A DNA stretch of 64,000 bases from Bacteroidetes bacterium GWF2_40_14 (GTDB lineage: Bacteria; Bacteroidota; Bacteroidia; Bacteroidales; UBA932), in the NCBI GenBank assembly GCA_001769195.1, contig MEOK01000005.1, positions 1 to 64,000 on the forward strand, read 5' to 3'. The position numbers and the translations under genes are program-made. How positions within the stretch are numbered: position 1 is the first letter of the stretch; each line of letters begins with the position of its first letter. Positions 41,480-50,531 of the stretch are shown one piece after another. The notes under the pieces were generated by a model. It was not told the DNA's origin. It ran no database searches and saw only the letters and a list, made by a program, of their open reading frames with translations.

Positions 41480-43505
41480 AAGAACGTTTGGCTTTGAGTT
41501 GGAGTTTGCTGACTCTGACAAGACAAAAATAGTTCTCCCGGAGGGATATAAGTGGACAGACAACAATCTGACACTTATGAATAACTCAGATGGAAGTGCT
41601 GTCACTCACAATGGCCAGTTTGGAGGAGAGATCAACACACGTCCGTACTTGTACAACAAAGAAGACCTGAAGGAGCTGAAGAACTTCATAAATCTCCTGA
41701 AAGAGACTGGTGGGTACCTGATGTGGAACGAGGGCTTCGATGCTCATTTTTACGTTAGGGACCTTGGGTTAGATGTAATCAAGAGAATCTTTGCATTGTC
41801 CTATTATGTGGCCAAACCCATAAAAGAGATTTTTGATTTTCCGGAATGGTGGGACACAAAGTACCTTGCACCAACACCAACCTATGACGTAGTAAAGAAA
41901 GCACTTGCCACAGACAGCGAGGAGAACTTCATAAAGATATTCTGCAATGGTTCTGATCGTGGACATATCCGGTACTGGCTTAATTGTGTTCCGATTGAAA
42001 AGATAGGAACAATAGAGTTCCGGATATTCAACTCCTCGTGGGATTTTGAAAAGACTCTTGAGACTATAAAGTTCATGTATTCATTTGTCGATTATGCATA
42101 TATGAATGAAGACATTGAAAAATACATAGAGCTCAATAGTATTGAAAAATGTCTACAGGCATTCAATATAGACAGAGACAAGGTTCCAGGAAGACACAAG
42201 CCCCTCTTGTGGGCAGCTGAGATGTCTGATAATACAACGGTTGTTGGCGAGATGTTCAAGAAGTCACAGCGTATGTTGTCCTACATAAGCAAATCGGTAA
42301 AGCAGTTTGATACTGTTCGTGTTGTCAACTCCTTTTACATGGATATTGAGCAGGTTGTTTTCAATAAGATGGTTGTCTACACAAAGGAGTATTTCATCTA
42401 TGTCCTTTACAAAGCAATCAGGGGCGAAATAAAGGAATTAAGCTTCAATGATGAATACAGATTTCTCGACATATCCACAGACAAAGAGAGTGAGATTATA
42501 GCCACTCTTTTCTTGTTTAACTCCATTAAGAAGCACAAGAACTCAGCGGACATTTATCATAAATCCCTGTATGATGATTATCTTAACAAACTGGAGCATT
42601 ACAGGAGCAAATATGCAGAAAAGTACCAGAAGCTTGTTGACAATCTTTCCAAGAAAGATATTGAAATTGTTTATTGTGGAGATCTGGCCGATGCAATAGC
42701 GGACAGCACTGAGAAAGACGTTATAGTTTACCAGAATGAATTCAATTCAGGACTAAGAGCAGCCAGTAATGCATTAATGCGTGTTCTTGAAGAAGATTTC
42801 GGGTTTCAGGAAAGGAACAGAACAAAGTATGCAGATATTGACGAAGATCAGATCAATTACATTGCTATCTCACAGCATCAGTTTATGGGCCGAAAAAAGG
42901 TGTTTAAAGACAATAGAACCTGTCTTTACTCAAACATATCTGAATCAGGTGATAATGTCTTCACTAAGCGTTTTCTCACTCAACTAAAGTACAAACGTCT
43001 TCCGGATGGATATGAGCTTACTGAAAATAGCCGTCTTATGTTCATTCGTGCCTCGATGAGTGAGATTGACTACCTGAGAATGTTCTATCTGAAAAAGGAT
43101 ATCATCTTAGGATCTGCTCCGTTCTGTTATCTCTGGTTCCTGGACAAGTATGTGATAGGAGCCTGTATGGTCGATTTTTTCAAGATGTCTTCGTTTGGTG
43201 TGGACAATGCAAGCCTCAAGAGTGATTTTGTTATTGACAGCGATTTTCCGAAGCTGAGCAAGCTTCTGCTCATGGGCATTCTTTCAACCGAATTCAAGGA
43301 AGAAATTGACATTCGGTTCAAGAGAGAAATAAACTCATTTTACACGTCGGTTTTTACAGATAAACCAGTATCAATGAAATACAGGGGAGTGTTTGAGCTA
43401 TATGACAGGCAGATCGGAAAACTACACTACAGGCAGGAGTCAGGAAAGCTTGGATCATTGGAAGAAATAATAAAGGACTTTTTAAAACGAAATTACAAGA
43501 AATAG
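41457..43505 (+). CDS. Amidoligase family protein with large C-terminal extension
   Basis: Residues 1-240 match the Amidoligase_2 (glutamine-synthetase-fold) family: FGFELEF (Glu14, Glu16), SDGSA (45-47), GGEINTRPY (Glu58), FDAHFYV (His97), Arg172 and Asn176 in IRYWLNC, and TIEFRIF (Glu187, Arg189). Such enzymes form amide bonds between an amino acid and an acid or peptide using ATP. The remaining 440 residues include a region at about 540-655 (YVIGACMV, PKLSKLLLMG, TDKPVSMKYRGVF) that recalls GNAT/Mom-like DNA-modifying domains; this is tentative. It overlaps the racemase-like gene by 23 bases. Confidence 0.8.
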   Translation: MWNENISKRTFGFELEFADSDKTKIVLPEGYKWTDNNLTLMNNSDGSAVTHNGQFGGEINTRPYLYNKEDLKELKNFINLLKETGGYLMWNEGFDAHFYVRDLGLDVIKRIFALSYYVAKPIKEIFDFPEWWDTKYLAPTPTYDVVKKALATDSEENFIKIFCNGSDRGHIRYWLNCVPIEKIGTIEFRIFNSSWDFEKTLETIKFMYSFVDYAYMNEDIEKYIELNSIEKCLQAFNIDRDKVPGRHKPLLWAAEMSDNTTVVGEMFKKSQRMLSYISKSVKQFDTVRVVNSFYMDIEQVVFNKMVVYTKEYFIYVLYKAIRGEIKELSFNDEYRFLDISTDKESEIIATLFLFNSIKKHKNSADIYHKSLYDDYLNKLEHYRSKYAEKYQKLVDNLSKKDIEIVYCGDLADAIADSTEKDVIVYQNEFNSGLRAASNALMRVLEEDFGFQERNRTKYADIDEDQINYIAISQHQFMGRKKVFKDNRTCLYSNISESGDNVFTKRFLTQLKYKRLPDGYELTENSRLMFIRASMSEIDYLRMFYLKKDIILGSAPFCYLWFLDKYVIGACMVDFFKMSSFGVDNASLKSDFVIDSDFPKLSKLLLMGILSTEFKEEIDIRFKREINSFYTSVFTDKPVSMKYRGVFELYDRQIGKLHYRQESGKLGSLEEIIKDFLKRNYKK

Positions 43506-43506
43506 C

Positions 43507-43665
43507 ATGAGTAAGGAACGTAAGGTGGTTTTCACCCCTAAAAGAAAAGGTCTTCCACTCAATTCGAGGCGCGAATCAAAGAACACTCTTTGCCCTTGTG
43601 GAAGTGGTTTAAAAGCAAATAAATGCTGTGGCTCAGAAACAGAATTTTATACTAAAAGCAAATAA
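43507..43665 (+). CDS. SEC-C motif miniprotein, 52 aa
   Basis: A complete frame from ATG 43507 encodes a basic N-terminus (VVFTPKRKGLPLNSRRESK) and the zinc motif CPCGSGLKANKCCG, an exact C-x-C-x8-CC SEC-C knuckle (Cys29, 31, 40, 41). It begins 1 base after the amidoligase stop and ends 1 base before ParB, so it belongs to the module, probably as a nucleic-acid or protein adaptor. Confidence 0.85.
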   Translation: MSKERKVVFTPKRKGLPLNSRRESKNTLCPCGSGLKANKCCGSETEFYTKSK

Positions 43666-43666
43666 G

Positions 43667-44359
43667 ATGTCGAGATTTAAAATCAAAATAGTACAGATTT
43701 CAGAGATTGATCTGATTGACAAAAATGCTCACTATATGGAGCAGGCCACATTCAGGCAACTTGTCGCAAACATAAAGAGGGACGGAGAATTGTCTTCTGT
43801 TCCTTTTTGTATAGAGAAAGAAAATGGAAGATACCTTGCTGTATCAGGAAACCACAGGGTACAAGCAGCAAAGATGGCCGGACTTACACAAATACCAGTA
43901 ATGTACGCACTGGAACAGGATATCACACATGACGAGATGAGGGCGATACAACTTTCCCACAACTCCATAAAAGGACAGGATGACGCTGAAATACTGAAGG
44001 AACTGCTCGATGAAATAAAGGACACGGCAATGAAAGAGTATGCACACATCTCTCAGGAATACCTTGCCGAGATGGAAAGAATGGACTATACCATTGAAAT
44101 GCCATCAAACGAGATTGTACCTGTCACGTTTATGTTCATAGATACAGCAAAGGCGAACATGGACAAGATATTTGCACAGCTGGATATCCTTACTCCGAGA
44201 GAGCTGGAGAACGTTACCTTGTTGCCTAAGGAAACACTAAAACGACTAAATGAAGTAAGCGCAAAGGTACAGGACAAATACAAGATCAAGGCACAAGTGC
44301 TTAGTATATGCAAGATGATTGAACTGGTAGATTATACATTGAACAATGGAGACGATTAA
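43667..44359 (+). CDS. ParB-like nuclease/CTPase-fold protein
   Basis: I start at ATG 43667 (MSRFKIKIVQISEID), directly after the SEC-C gene. The 230-aa protein has the ParB N-terminal fold: QLVANIKRDGELSSVPFCIE and the SGNHRVQAAKMAGL motif (GNHR at 61-64). Phage ParB-like proteins often accompany DNA-modification or packaging genes instead of partition systems, and no ParA is present. It overlaps the terminase small subunit gene by 14 bases. Confidence 0.88.
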   Translation: MSRFKIKIVQISEIDLIDKNAHYMEQATFRQLVANIKRDGELSSVPFCIEKENGRYLAVSGNHRVQAAKMAGLTQIPVMYALEQDITHDEMRAIQLSHNSIKGQDDAEILKELLDEIKDTAMKEYAHISQEYLAEMERMDYTIEMPSNEIVPVTFMFIDTAKANMDKIFAQLDILTPRELENVTLLPKETLKRLNEVSAKVQDKYKIKAQVLSICKMIELVDYTLNNGDD

Positions 44360-44765
44360 GAAAGAGCTTCCTGTTAACGTGGAAAACGCTGAGAAGAAGA
44401 AAGCAGAGACAACAAGGCAGAAGAAGAAAAGGTTTATAAACACCTTTAAACTAAGACTTTGTAATGTATCGAAGACATGCGAGGTGGTAGGCATATCACG
44501 TCAGACTTTTTATAGATGGTGTGACGAAGATGACAAATTTAAAAAAGGAGTCGCAGATGAGCAGGAAATGTTCTATGATGACATTGAAACTACGATGTAC
44601 AGCAAGGCGATTACGGACAAAGACACGGTAATGCTGATATGGATATCAAAGACAAAGATGAAGCACAGGGGATATGTTGAAAAGATCGAACAGGATGTCA
44701 CCGTCAACCCATTTTATGAGTTAATGAAAGAAACAAGTCAGGTAGTAGCAGATACAAAACAATAA
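44346..44765 (+). CDS. Terminase small subunit
   Basis: The 139-aa protein has a basic N-terminus and an HTH at about 35-60 (FKLRLCNVSKTCEVVGISRQ, then TFYRWCDED), the DNA-recognition part of phage terminases. It lies directly upstream of the large subunit. Confidence 0.85.
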   Translation: METIKKELPVNVENAEKKKAETTRQKKKRFINTFKLRLCNVSKTCEVVGISRQTFYRWCDEDDKFKKGVADEQEMFYDDIETTMYSKAITDKDTVMLIWISKTKMKHRGYVEKIEQDVTVNPFYELMKETSQVVADTKQ

Positions 44766-44766
44766 G

Positions 44767-46290
44767 GTGTTTAATGCAAAGGAAAAAAATGTATTTCTGT
44801 CATGGCAGGGTGACTGGAACCGGTTTGTAAGAGATGTCCTGAAAGCAAGGTTAGACAATGAGCAGCAGGATATCATTACATCTGTACAGCACAACTTAAT
44901 GACAGCGGTTGCAAGTGGCACAGCGAGAGGAAAAGACTTCGTAGCAGCTTGTGCCTCTCTTTGTTTTATGTACCTGACACCTCGCTTTGACAGCAGGGGA
45001 AACATGATTGAAAACACCAAGGTTGCAATGACGGCACCGACAGGCAGACAGGTAGGCAACATTATGACACCTGAGGTAAGGCGACTTTTCAGACAGGCCC
45101 GTTTTCTCCCGGGAAGAACTGTTTCAAACGACATAAGGACAGACAATGAGGAATGGTTTCTCACAGGTTTCAAGGCCGGTGATGATGCTACAGAGGCATG
45201 GTCAGGATTCCACGCAGCAAATACGATGTTCGTAGTTACAGAGGCAACCGGTATAAGTGAGGTTACATTTAATGCTATTGAGGGTAACCTGCAGGGAAAT
45301 TCAAGATTGCTGATAGTGTTTAATCCGAACATAACTTCAGGATATGCTGCACGAGCTATGAAGTCTGATCGATTCAACAAATTTCGTCTTAACTCTCTCA
45401 ATGCTGAGAACGTGGTAAAAAAACAAATCATAATCCCGGGACAGGTAGACTATGCATGGGTTAAAGACAAGGTTTCAAACTGGGCTTCTCCTATCATAGA
45501 AGACGAATTCAACGACGGAGAGGGAGACTTTAAGTTTGAAGATGGATTGTACAGACCAAACGACCTGTTCAGGGTAAAGGTTCTTGGAATGTTCCCGAAA
45601 GTAGCAGAAGATGTATTGATCCCTTACGAATGGATCGAGATTGCTAACGCCAAGTGGTTGGCTTATGACCAGCAAGATGTTCAGAAAGTCTACAATGGTG
45701 CAAAGACCATTGGAGCAGATGCTGCCGGTATGGGAAGAGACGAAAGCGTTATTTGCCACAGGTGCGACAGTTATGTATGGCCGTTTAAAACACATCAGAG
45801 CGCAGGTAAGGCAGATCACATGCATGTTGCTGGAATGTTGGTTCCGGACCTGAAAAAAGGCAAGAATAAGGTTTTTATTGATACAATAGGAGAGGGAGCC
45901 GGTATATACTCGAGACTCAGGGAGCTTGGTTACTTTAATGCCATATCCTGCAAATTCTCAGAGGGAGCAAAGGATCTTTCCGATATCACAGGAGTATACA
46001 CTTTTGCAAACATGAGAGCATATCTTTTTTGGTGTGTACGGGACTGGCTTAACCCAAAGAACGGCTTCAATGCAAAGTTGCCTCCAGATGACAAGTTCAT
46101 GGAAGAAGCAACAGACATTCACTACAAGTTCATGAGTAACGGAAGCATCATAATTGAACCGAAAGAAGACATTAAAAAAAGAATACACAGGTCAACAGAT
46201 AGATTTGATTCACTTGCAAACACGTTTTACCCTCATGTAGAGGAAACACAATCTTACTCTGAGGATAGTGTATTAAAAGACTTTTCATAA
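44767..46290 (+). CDS. Terminase large subunit
   Basis: The 507-aa protein starts with GTG one base after the small subunit. The ATPase P-loop is ASGTARGKDF (Lys56), with Asp after Lys as in some terminase subgroups. FVVTEATGISE and LLIVFNPN follow. The C-terminal nuclease shows TIGADAAGMGRDESVICHR and DTIGEGAG, with DSLANTFYPH near the end. It packages DNA into the prohead. Confidence 0.93.
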   Translation: MFNAKEKNVFLSWQGDWNRFVRDVLKARLDNEQQDIITSVQHNLMTAVASGTARGKDFVAACASLCFMYLTPRFDSRGNMIENTKVAMTAPTGRQVGNIMTPEVRRLFRQARFLPGRTVSNDIRTDNEEWFLTGFKAGDDATEAWSGFHAANTMFVVTEATGISEVTFNAIEGNLQGNSRLLIVFNPNITSGYAARAMKSDRFNKFRLNSLNAENVVKKQIIIPGQVDYAWVKDKVSNWASPIIEDEFNDGEGDFKFEDGLYRPNDLFRVKVLGMFPKVAEDVLIPYEWIEIANAKWLAYDQQDVQKVYNGAKTIGADAAGMGRDESVICHRCDSYVWPFKTHQSAGKADHMHVAGMLVPDLKKGKNKVFIDTIGEGAGIYSRLRELGYFNAISCKFSEGAKDLSDITGVYTFANMRAYLFWCVRDWLNPKNGFNAKLPPDDKFMEEATDIHYKFMSNGSIIIEPKEDIKKRIHRSTDRFDSLANTFYPHVEETQSYSEDSVLKDFS

Positions 46291-46307
46291 CTAAAAACAT
46301 TACTACG

Positions 46308-47738
46308 ATGATTGACATTAACAAAATTATTACGCCGGAAAGAAAATATGCCGACATTATTTCAGACTTGAAGAAGAAGTCTGTGGTTATTCCTGCATGG
46401 TCAGATCTGGAGAAGCTGTATATTCCAAAACAGCACAGAATCATTACCGACAAGAGTCTAAGGCCAAAGCCAAAGATAAAAGACGGTCAAAGAGAGATAC
46501 CTGCAAAAGTCACCTATGCTGCAGAGATGATCACAACAAACAGGATGACTCAAATGGCATTCTCTATACCTGTAAAAAGGATTTACAAAACAGACAAGGA
46601 TAAGACGAAAAAGGAACAGGCAGCTGCAATGGAAGCAATTTACAAACATGCAAGGATTGACGGTGTAAACATGAATCGTTGGAAAGCATATTTTGCATGT
46701 TGTGAGGTTATGACAATCTGGTACACAGTTGAAGAAGAGAACAAGCTTTATGGATTTGACAGTAAATTCAAGCTGAAATGCAGGAGTTATTCTCCGATGC
46801 CTCAGAAAACAAGCAAGATTACACAGGCTTCTTTATATCCGATCATTGATGAATATGAGGATATGATAGCAATGTCTTTTGAGTATGTTGTAGACAACAA
46901 TGGCGTTAAGAGTACATATTTTGAAACATATACGAAAACAGCCCATTACAAATGGGTGACAGAGGGAACAAAAGAAACTGATGTTGTAATTGATGGAGAG
47001 GTAATCAAGATAAAAAAGCATCCTCTTTTTTACGCATGGAGACCTGCTCCTATATATGAGGATATTTCAGATGATAGGGATGAGATTGAATTCACTTTGT
47101 CAAGGACCTCAGATATCATTCGCAGAAATTCTGCTCCGATTGTCAAGCTCATAGGTAAAACGATTGGTGAAACACCAGTTGGTGATAGAGCAAGGGAAGT
47201 CTATCAGATGGAGCTGGGTGGTGACGTTGACACAGTTTCTCCATCAATCTCTCCGGAATCTGCAAAGTACTACGTTTCTACTCTCAAGCAGAACATGGAA
47301 GAGTATACGCAGCTTCCTAACCTGTCATTGGAGAACATCAAGTCAATATCTGCAATCAGTGGAGAGGCCAGAAAGACTTTACTTACAGATGCACACTTGA
47401 AAGTAGGAGAGGAGAAGCATGATATCATCTATGCTCTTGACAGGGAATGTAACATCATAAAAGCATTCCTTGGTGAAATGAATACAGCATGGAAAGAAAG
47501 CATCAAAGACCTGTCTGTAGAGCATGTTATCACTCCGTTTATTCAAAATGATGAAGTTGCTGAAATAGACAAGACGATGAAAGCAACTGGAGGAAAGGCA
47601 GTCATGGCTCAAAAAACAGCAATATCCATGCTTGGAATGGTTGAAGATCCGGAAGCAGAAATGCTACTCATAAAGGCAGAAGAGGATGCTGATGCAGAAA
47701 GAACAAGAAAAACAGATGTCTTTACTAATGCTGAATAG
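46308..47738 (+). CDS. Portal protein
   Basis: The 476-aa protein has a portal-like layout: KVTYAAEMITTNRMTQMAFS near the N-terminus, a middle wing domain, QLPNLSLENIKSISAISGEA near 345 and an acidic C-terminus. It sits between terminase and the minor head protein, the usual place. It forms the dodecameric DNA gateway. Confidence 0.85.
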   Translation: MIDINKIITPERKYADIISDLKKKSVVIPAWSDLEKLYIPKQHRIITDKSLRPKPKIKDGQREIPAKVTYAAEMITTNRMTQMAFSIPVKRIYKTDKDKTKKEQAAAMEAIYKHARIDGVNMNRWKAYFACCEVMTIWYTVEEENKLYGFDSKFKLKCRSYSPMPQKTSKITQASLYPIIDEYEDMIAMSFEYVVDNNGVKSTYFETYTKTAHYKWVTEGTKETDVVIDGEVIKIKKHPLFYAWRPAPIYEDISDDRDEIEFTLSRTSDIIRRNSAPIVKLIGKTIGETPVGDRAREVYQMELGGDVDTVSPSISPESAKYYVSTLKQNMEEYTQLPNLSLENIKSISAISGEARKTLLTDAHLKVGEEKHDIIYALDRECNIIKAFLGEMNTAWKESIKDLSVEHVITPFIQNDEVAEIDKTMKATGGKAVMAQKTAISMLGMVEDPEAEMLLIKAEEDADAERTRKTDVFTNAE

Positions 47739-47746
47739 TTGATCAA

Positions 47747-48805
47747 GTGAACAAAAATGATGCATACGCATCTCACTTTGAACGAGTAGATGCCTATATA
47801 AGACAAATCAACAGGTTGTTTTCAAGTGCTAACAAACAATATGCGAAGTTGGCACTTGAAACCTCTTTTGATGGCAGCAAGACATTTGTATTCTCTGATT
47901 TTCCGGAATTGAAGAAAAGGGTAGACGAGATTACCGAAAAGTTGTCTAAAGAACTATATTCAAATATTGTCAAAGGCGTTCAAGTGGAGTGGGACGAAAG
48001 TAATTCTGACAATAACGAGTATGAGAAATATATCATTGAGAATGTCTTCAAGAAGAATTTCCGCGACATAGGCCAAAATAAGGCATGGTTTGACGAGAAT
48101 AAGAAAGCTTTGCAATCATTCCTATCAAGAAAGCAGAAAGGTCTTAATTTAAGCCAAAAAGTATGGAAAATAGGTGGCATGTATCAGGAGGATGTTCAGG
48201 TCGCCCTCAGTGATTCTTTGGCCGATGCCATTACAAACGGAACAAGTGCAGCAGATCTTAGCAGAACAATTCGAAAGAATCTCATTGATCCAGATAAGCT
48301 GTTCAGGAGAGTAAGGGATAAGTATGGAGAATTACAGTTAAGCAGAGCTGCCAAATCATACAACCCTGGTCCCGGGAGATACAGGTCATCCTACAAGAAT
48401 GCAATGAGATTGGCAAGAACAGAAATCAACATATCATACAGAACAGCTGATCAGGTAAGGTGGAATGATCTTGATTTTATAGTAGGTTTTGAAGTAAAGA
48501 GGTCAGCAAATCCTTATCCTTGTCCACTCTGTGACGCGTTGGCCGGCAAGTATCCTAAGAAGTTTGTCTTTACTGGATGGCACCCTCAATGCAGATGTTA
48601 TGTCACTTCTATACATTGCACAGATAGAGAGTTTGAGAGCATCTTAAATGATGAACCGGTAACAAGTGCTAATGAAATAAAAGAGGTACCTGGTAACTTT
48701 AAGGATTGGATAATCAAGAATCAGGATAGGATACAAAAAGCAGATGAATCCGGTACTTTGCCGTATTTTTTGAAAGATAATAACTTTGATAGGTATCTGA
48801 AATGA
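47747..48805 (+). CDS. Phage minor head protein (SPP1 gp7-like)
   Basis: The 352-aa protein starts with GTG at 47747. It has the head-morphogenesis domain (MRLARTEINISYRTADQVRW) and the metal-binding-like CPLCDALAG and WHPQCRCYVTSI motifs typical of SPP1 gp7-type proteins. It acts in head assembly or DNA ejection. A terminator follows. Confidence 0.88.
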   Translation: MNKNDAYASHFERVDAYIRQINRLFSSANKQYAKLALETSFDGSKTFVFSDFPELKKRVDEITEKLSKELYSNIVKGVQVEWDESNSDNNEYEKYIIENVFKKNFRDIGQNKAWFDENKKALQSFLSRKQKGLNLSQKVWKIGGMYQEDVQVALSDSLADAITNGTSAADLSRTIRKNLIDPDKLFRRVRDKYGELQLSRAAKSYNPGPGRYRSSYKNAMRLARTEINISYRTADQVRWNDLDFIVGFEVKRSANPYPCPLCDALAGKYPKKFVFTGWHPQCRCYVTSIHCTDREFESILNDEPVTSANEIKEVPGNFKDWIIKNQDRIQKADESGTLPYFLKDNNFDRYLK

Positions 48806-48830
48806 TTTGTAAATGACTGATATATAGTTG

Positions 48831-48857
48831 AAAGAGTGGAGAAATTCACTCTTTTTT
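48831..48857 (+). terminator. Intrinsic terminator after minor head gene
   Basis: AAAGAGTG pairs with CACTCTTT around an 8-nt loop and is followed by TTT ATT. It closes the P1/terminase unit before the next promoter. Confidence 0.75.
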
Positions 48858-48939
48858 ATTGCCCTTGCAAAATTATTCTGACTATCAATCAATGTTTTAG
48901 TGCTTTAGCTTACAATACAATGTAAATTAACAGGTTATA

Positions 48940-48973
48940 TGTTTGCATAATAAACACAAACTGAGTAGCTTTA
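48940..48973 (+). promoter_or_regulatory. Promoter P2 with palindromic -33 motif
   Basis: TGTTTG (48940-48945), CATAA, TAAACA (48951-48956) is the P1 motif with one substitution; TAGCTTTA (48966-48973) is the -7 box at N20. It precedes the 59-aa gene at 49001. Confidence 0.65.
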
Positions 48974-49000
48974 CATCATAAAATATTAACAGACAGTACA

Positions 49001-49180
49001 ATGATACAGGTTACAGAAACAAGAGACGAACTAGAATTCATTTTCATTCAGGAAGCAGACTATGTTGTAGGTTACATCAATGGTTCTGAAATTAGTAGAG
49101 ACCATAAGTCTCTATGGGAGAAAGACCAGAAGATGATGATTGACCTTAGCATTGCAGAGTATTTGGATAATCAATTTTAA
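49001..49180 (+). CDS. Small hypothetical protein, 59 aa
   Basis: An intact frame follows promoter P2: an acidic protein with EFIFIQEADYVVGYINGSEI and an MMIDLSIAEYLDNQF end. It resembles the small protein at 35937 (both have a VGYI-G strand), a possible paralogue. No known family. Confidence 0.7.
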   Translation: MIQVTETRDELEFIFIQEADYVVGYINGSEISRDHKSLWEKDQKMMIDLSIAEYLDNQF

Positions 49181-49192
49181 TTAAATAAAGCA

Positions 49193-49465
49193 ATGAAAAC
49201 AGTAACATTCAACACAACTATTGAGGAAGACGACCTTATTTCAAAAATAGTCAAAAGAGCACAATCAGAACTTCACATTGAAGACGGTCTTAGTCTTTCA
49301 ATGGACCTGTCAGCAACACATAGCAATGGAACTCCAATTGACTTTGTAAAGCTACTCGGATTTGATCAATTCAATTTTGCCCATGATATAACAGGAATAA
49401 TGAATTGTATTGACCGCACTGATGGAACGCTTCAGAATTTCTTTCTACCAAGGTCTTCAAGATAA
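49193..49465 (+). CDS. Hypothetical phage protein, 90 aa
   Basis: Acidic protein with VTFNTTIEEDDLISKIVKRA at the start and GFDQFNFAHDITGIMNCIDR. Unrecognised. It lies between the 59-aa gene and the RadC-like gene. Confidence 0.65.
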   Translation: MKTVTFNTTIEEDDLISKIVKRAQSELHIEDGLSLSMDLSATHSNGTPIDFVKLLGFDQFNFAHDITGIMNCIDRTDGTLQNFFLPRSSR

Positions 49466-49477
49466 AACAGCAACAGA

Positions 49478-49921
49478 ATGCAAACACAACTTAAAGAACT
49501 AAAGGTTGTCCCTACTGGTAATACCTTTGAAAGTGTGAAAATAATGTCTTCAAAAAATGCTGAAACAGTTATAAGACAATTCTACTTTGAAGATATTGAT
49601 ATTTATGAATCGTGCTTTATTCTGTTATTGAACAGGGCAAACAGAACAGTTGGTTATGCAAAGATAAGTCAAGGTGGAGTGGCTTGCACAGTAGTTGATA
49701 CCAAAATAATCATGAAATATGCTGTTGACACACTTGCCTCTGCCATAATATTGGCACATAACCATCCATCTGGGGAGCTTCGTCCATCTGCAGAAGACAA
49801 ACATCTTACAAATAGAGTTGCAGAAGCAGCAAAAATTCTTGAAGTTACGCTTATGGATCATATTATTATAACTTCTGATGGCTACACTTCAATGGCAGAT
49901 GAAGGGTTAATTAACGTATAA
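49478..49921 (+). CDS. RadC-like JAB/JAMM domain protein
   Basis: The 147-aa protein carries a complete metal site: His94 and His96 in AHNHPSG, then Ser104 and Asp107 at the H-x-H-x7-S-x2-D spacing. RadC-like JAB proteins are frequent on mobile elements; peptidase or isopeptidase activity is possible, and the role is unknown. Its place among late genes rather than recombination genes is notable. Confidence 0.9.
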   Translation: MQTQLKELKVVPTGNTFESVKIMSSKNAETVIRQFYFEDIDIYESCFILLLNRANRTVGYAKISQGGVACTVVDTKIIMKYAVDTLASAIILAHNHPSGELRPSAEDKHLTNRVAEAAKILEVTLMDHIIITSDGYTSMADEGLINV

Positions 49922-49933
49922 AAAAGCAATATA

Positions 49934-50125
49934 ATGGCAACAGAAAATCAAAAACAGTTCCTTGTTTCGATTGAATTAGAAACATTTGAAGTACATATCT
50001 CGGCAAAGAATAGTACAGAGGCGCGAAAGAAAGCACTAGATAGGCTTTCCAAAAAGAATCCAACTAATTTGATTCGTATAAGTTGGCCGAAAAACAGGAA
50101 AGAAATCAACATTGACGAATTTTAA
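49934..50125 (+). CDS. Small hypothetical protein, 63 aa
   Basis: Short beta-alpha protein: FLVSIELETFEVHISAKNST then EARKKALDRLSKKN, similar to small DpnD/PcfM-like phage proteins. Function unknown. Confidence 0.65.
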   Translation: MATENQKQFLVSIELETFEVHISAKNSTEARKKALDRLSKKNPTNLIRISWPKNRKEINIDEF

Positions 50126-50137
50126 AACAGCAGCGAC

Positions 50138-50512
50138 ATGGTATCAACTAAACAATATCCAGACATGAGCAGAACAGCAGTAGCTTCTTGTCTGAAATGC
50201 GAAAAGCTGCACACTTCATGCTATTCGTTTATACGAAGATCAATTCTATCACCAGACGTAGTAGTCAGCGACTATGCTCGCTGGGGCTGTATCAAGTACA
50301 AAGGCCCCGGACAACTGATGCACAAGAATGCACGCATAGCTGTATTCGAAGCCCTGAAAACAGGAGAATTACTTTCAGTAAAAAGGCTGACTGAGGCCTT
50401 GTTTCTTGAAAGGCAGATCATTCTAAACAACATTTCGCGCCTGAAGAAGAAAGGTGTTCCGGTTCTGAAGCAGATCAGAAATGGCGAAGTGTACTATCAA
50501 ATTGCGAAATAA
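50138..50512 (+). CDS. Winged-helix-like phage protein, 124 aa
   Basis: The N-terminus has a Cys/His cluster (CLKCEKLHTSCYS) that may bind zinc. The C-terminal half is a winged helix (NARIAVFEALKTGELLSVKR, NNISRLKKKGVPVLKQ). It may be a DNA-binding regulator of late genes. Confidence 0.65.
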   Translation: MVSTKQYPDMSRTAVASCLKCEKLHTSCYSFIRRSILSPDVVVSDYARWGCIKYKGPGQLMHKNARIAVFEALKTGELLSVKRLTEALFLERQIILNNISRLKKKGVPVLKQIRNGEVYYQIAK

Positions 50513-50531
50513 CTAAAATCAAACAATAATC

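Noticed and set aside
43667-44359. ParB as part of a partition system
   Set aside because: No ParA gene or parS-like repeats near it; it is embedded between modification-type genes and terminase in an integrated prophage.
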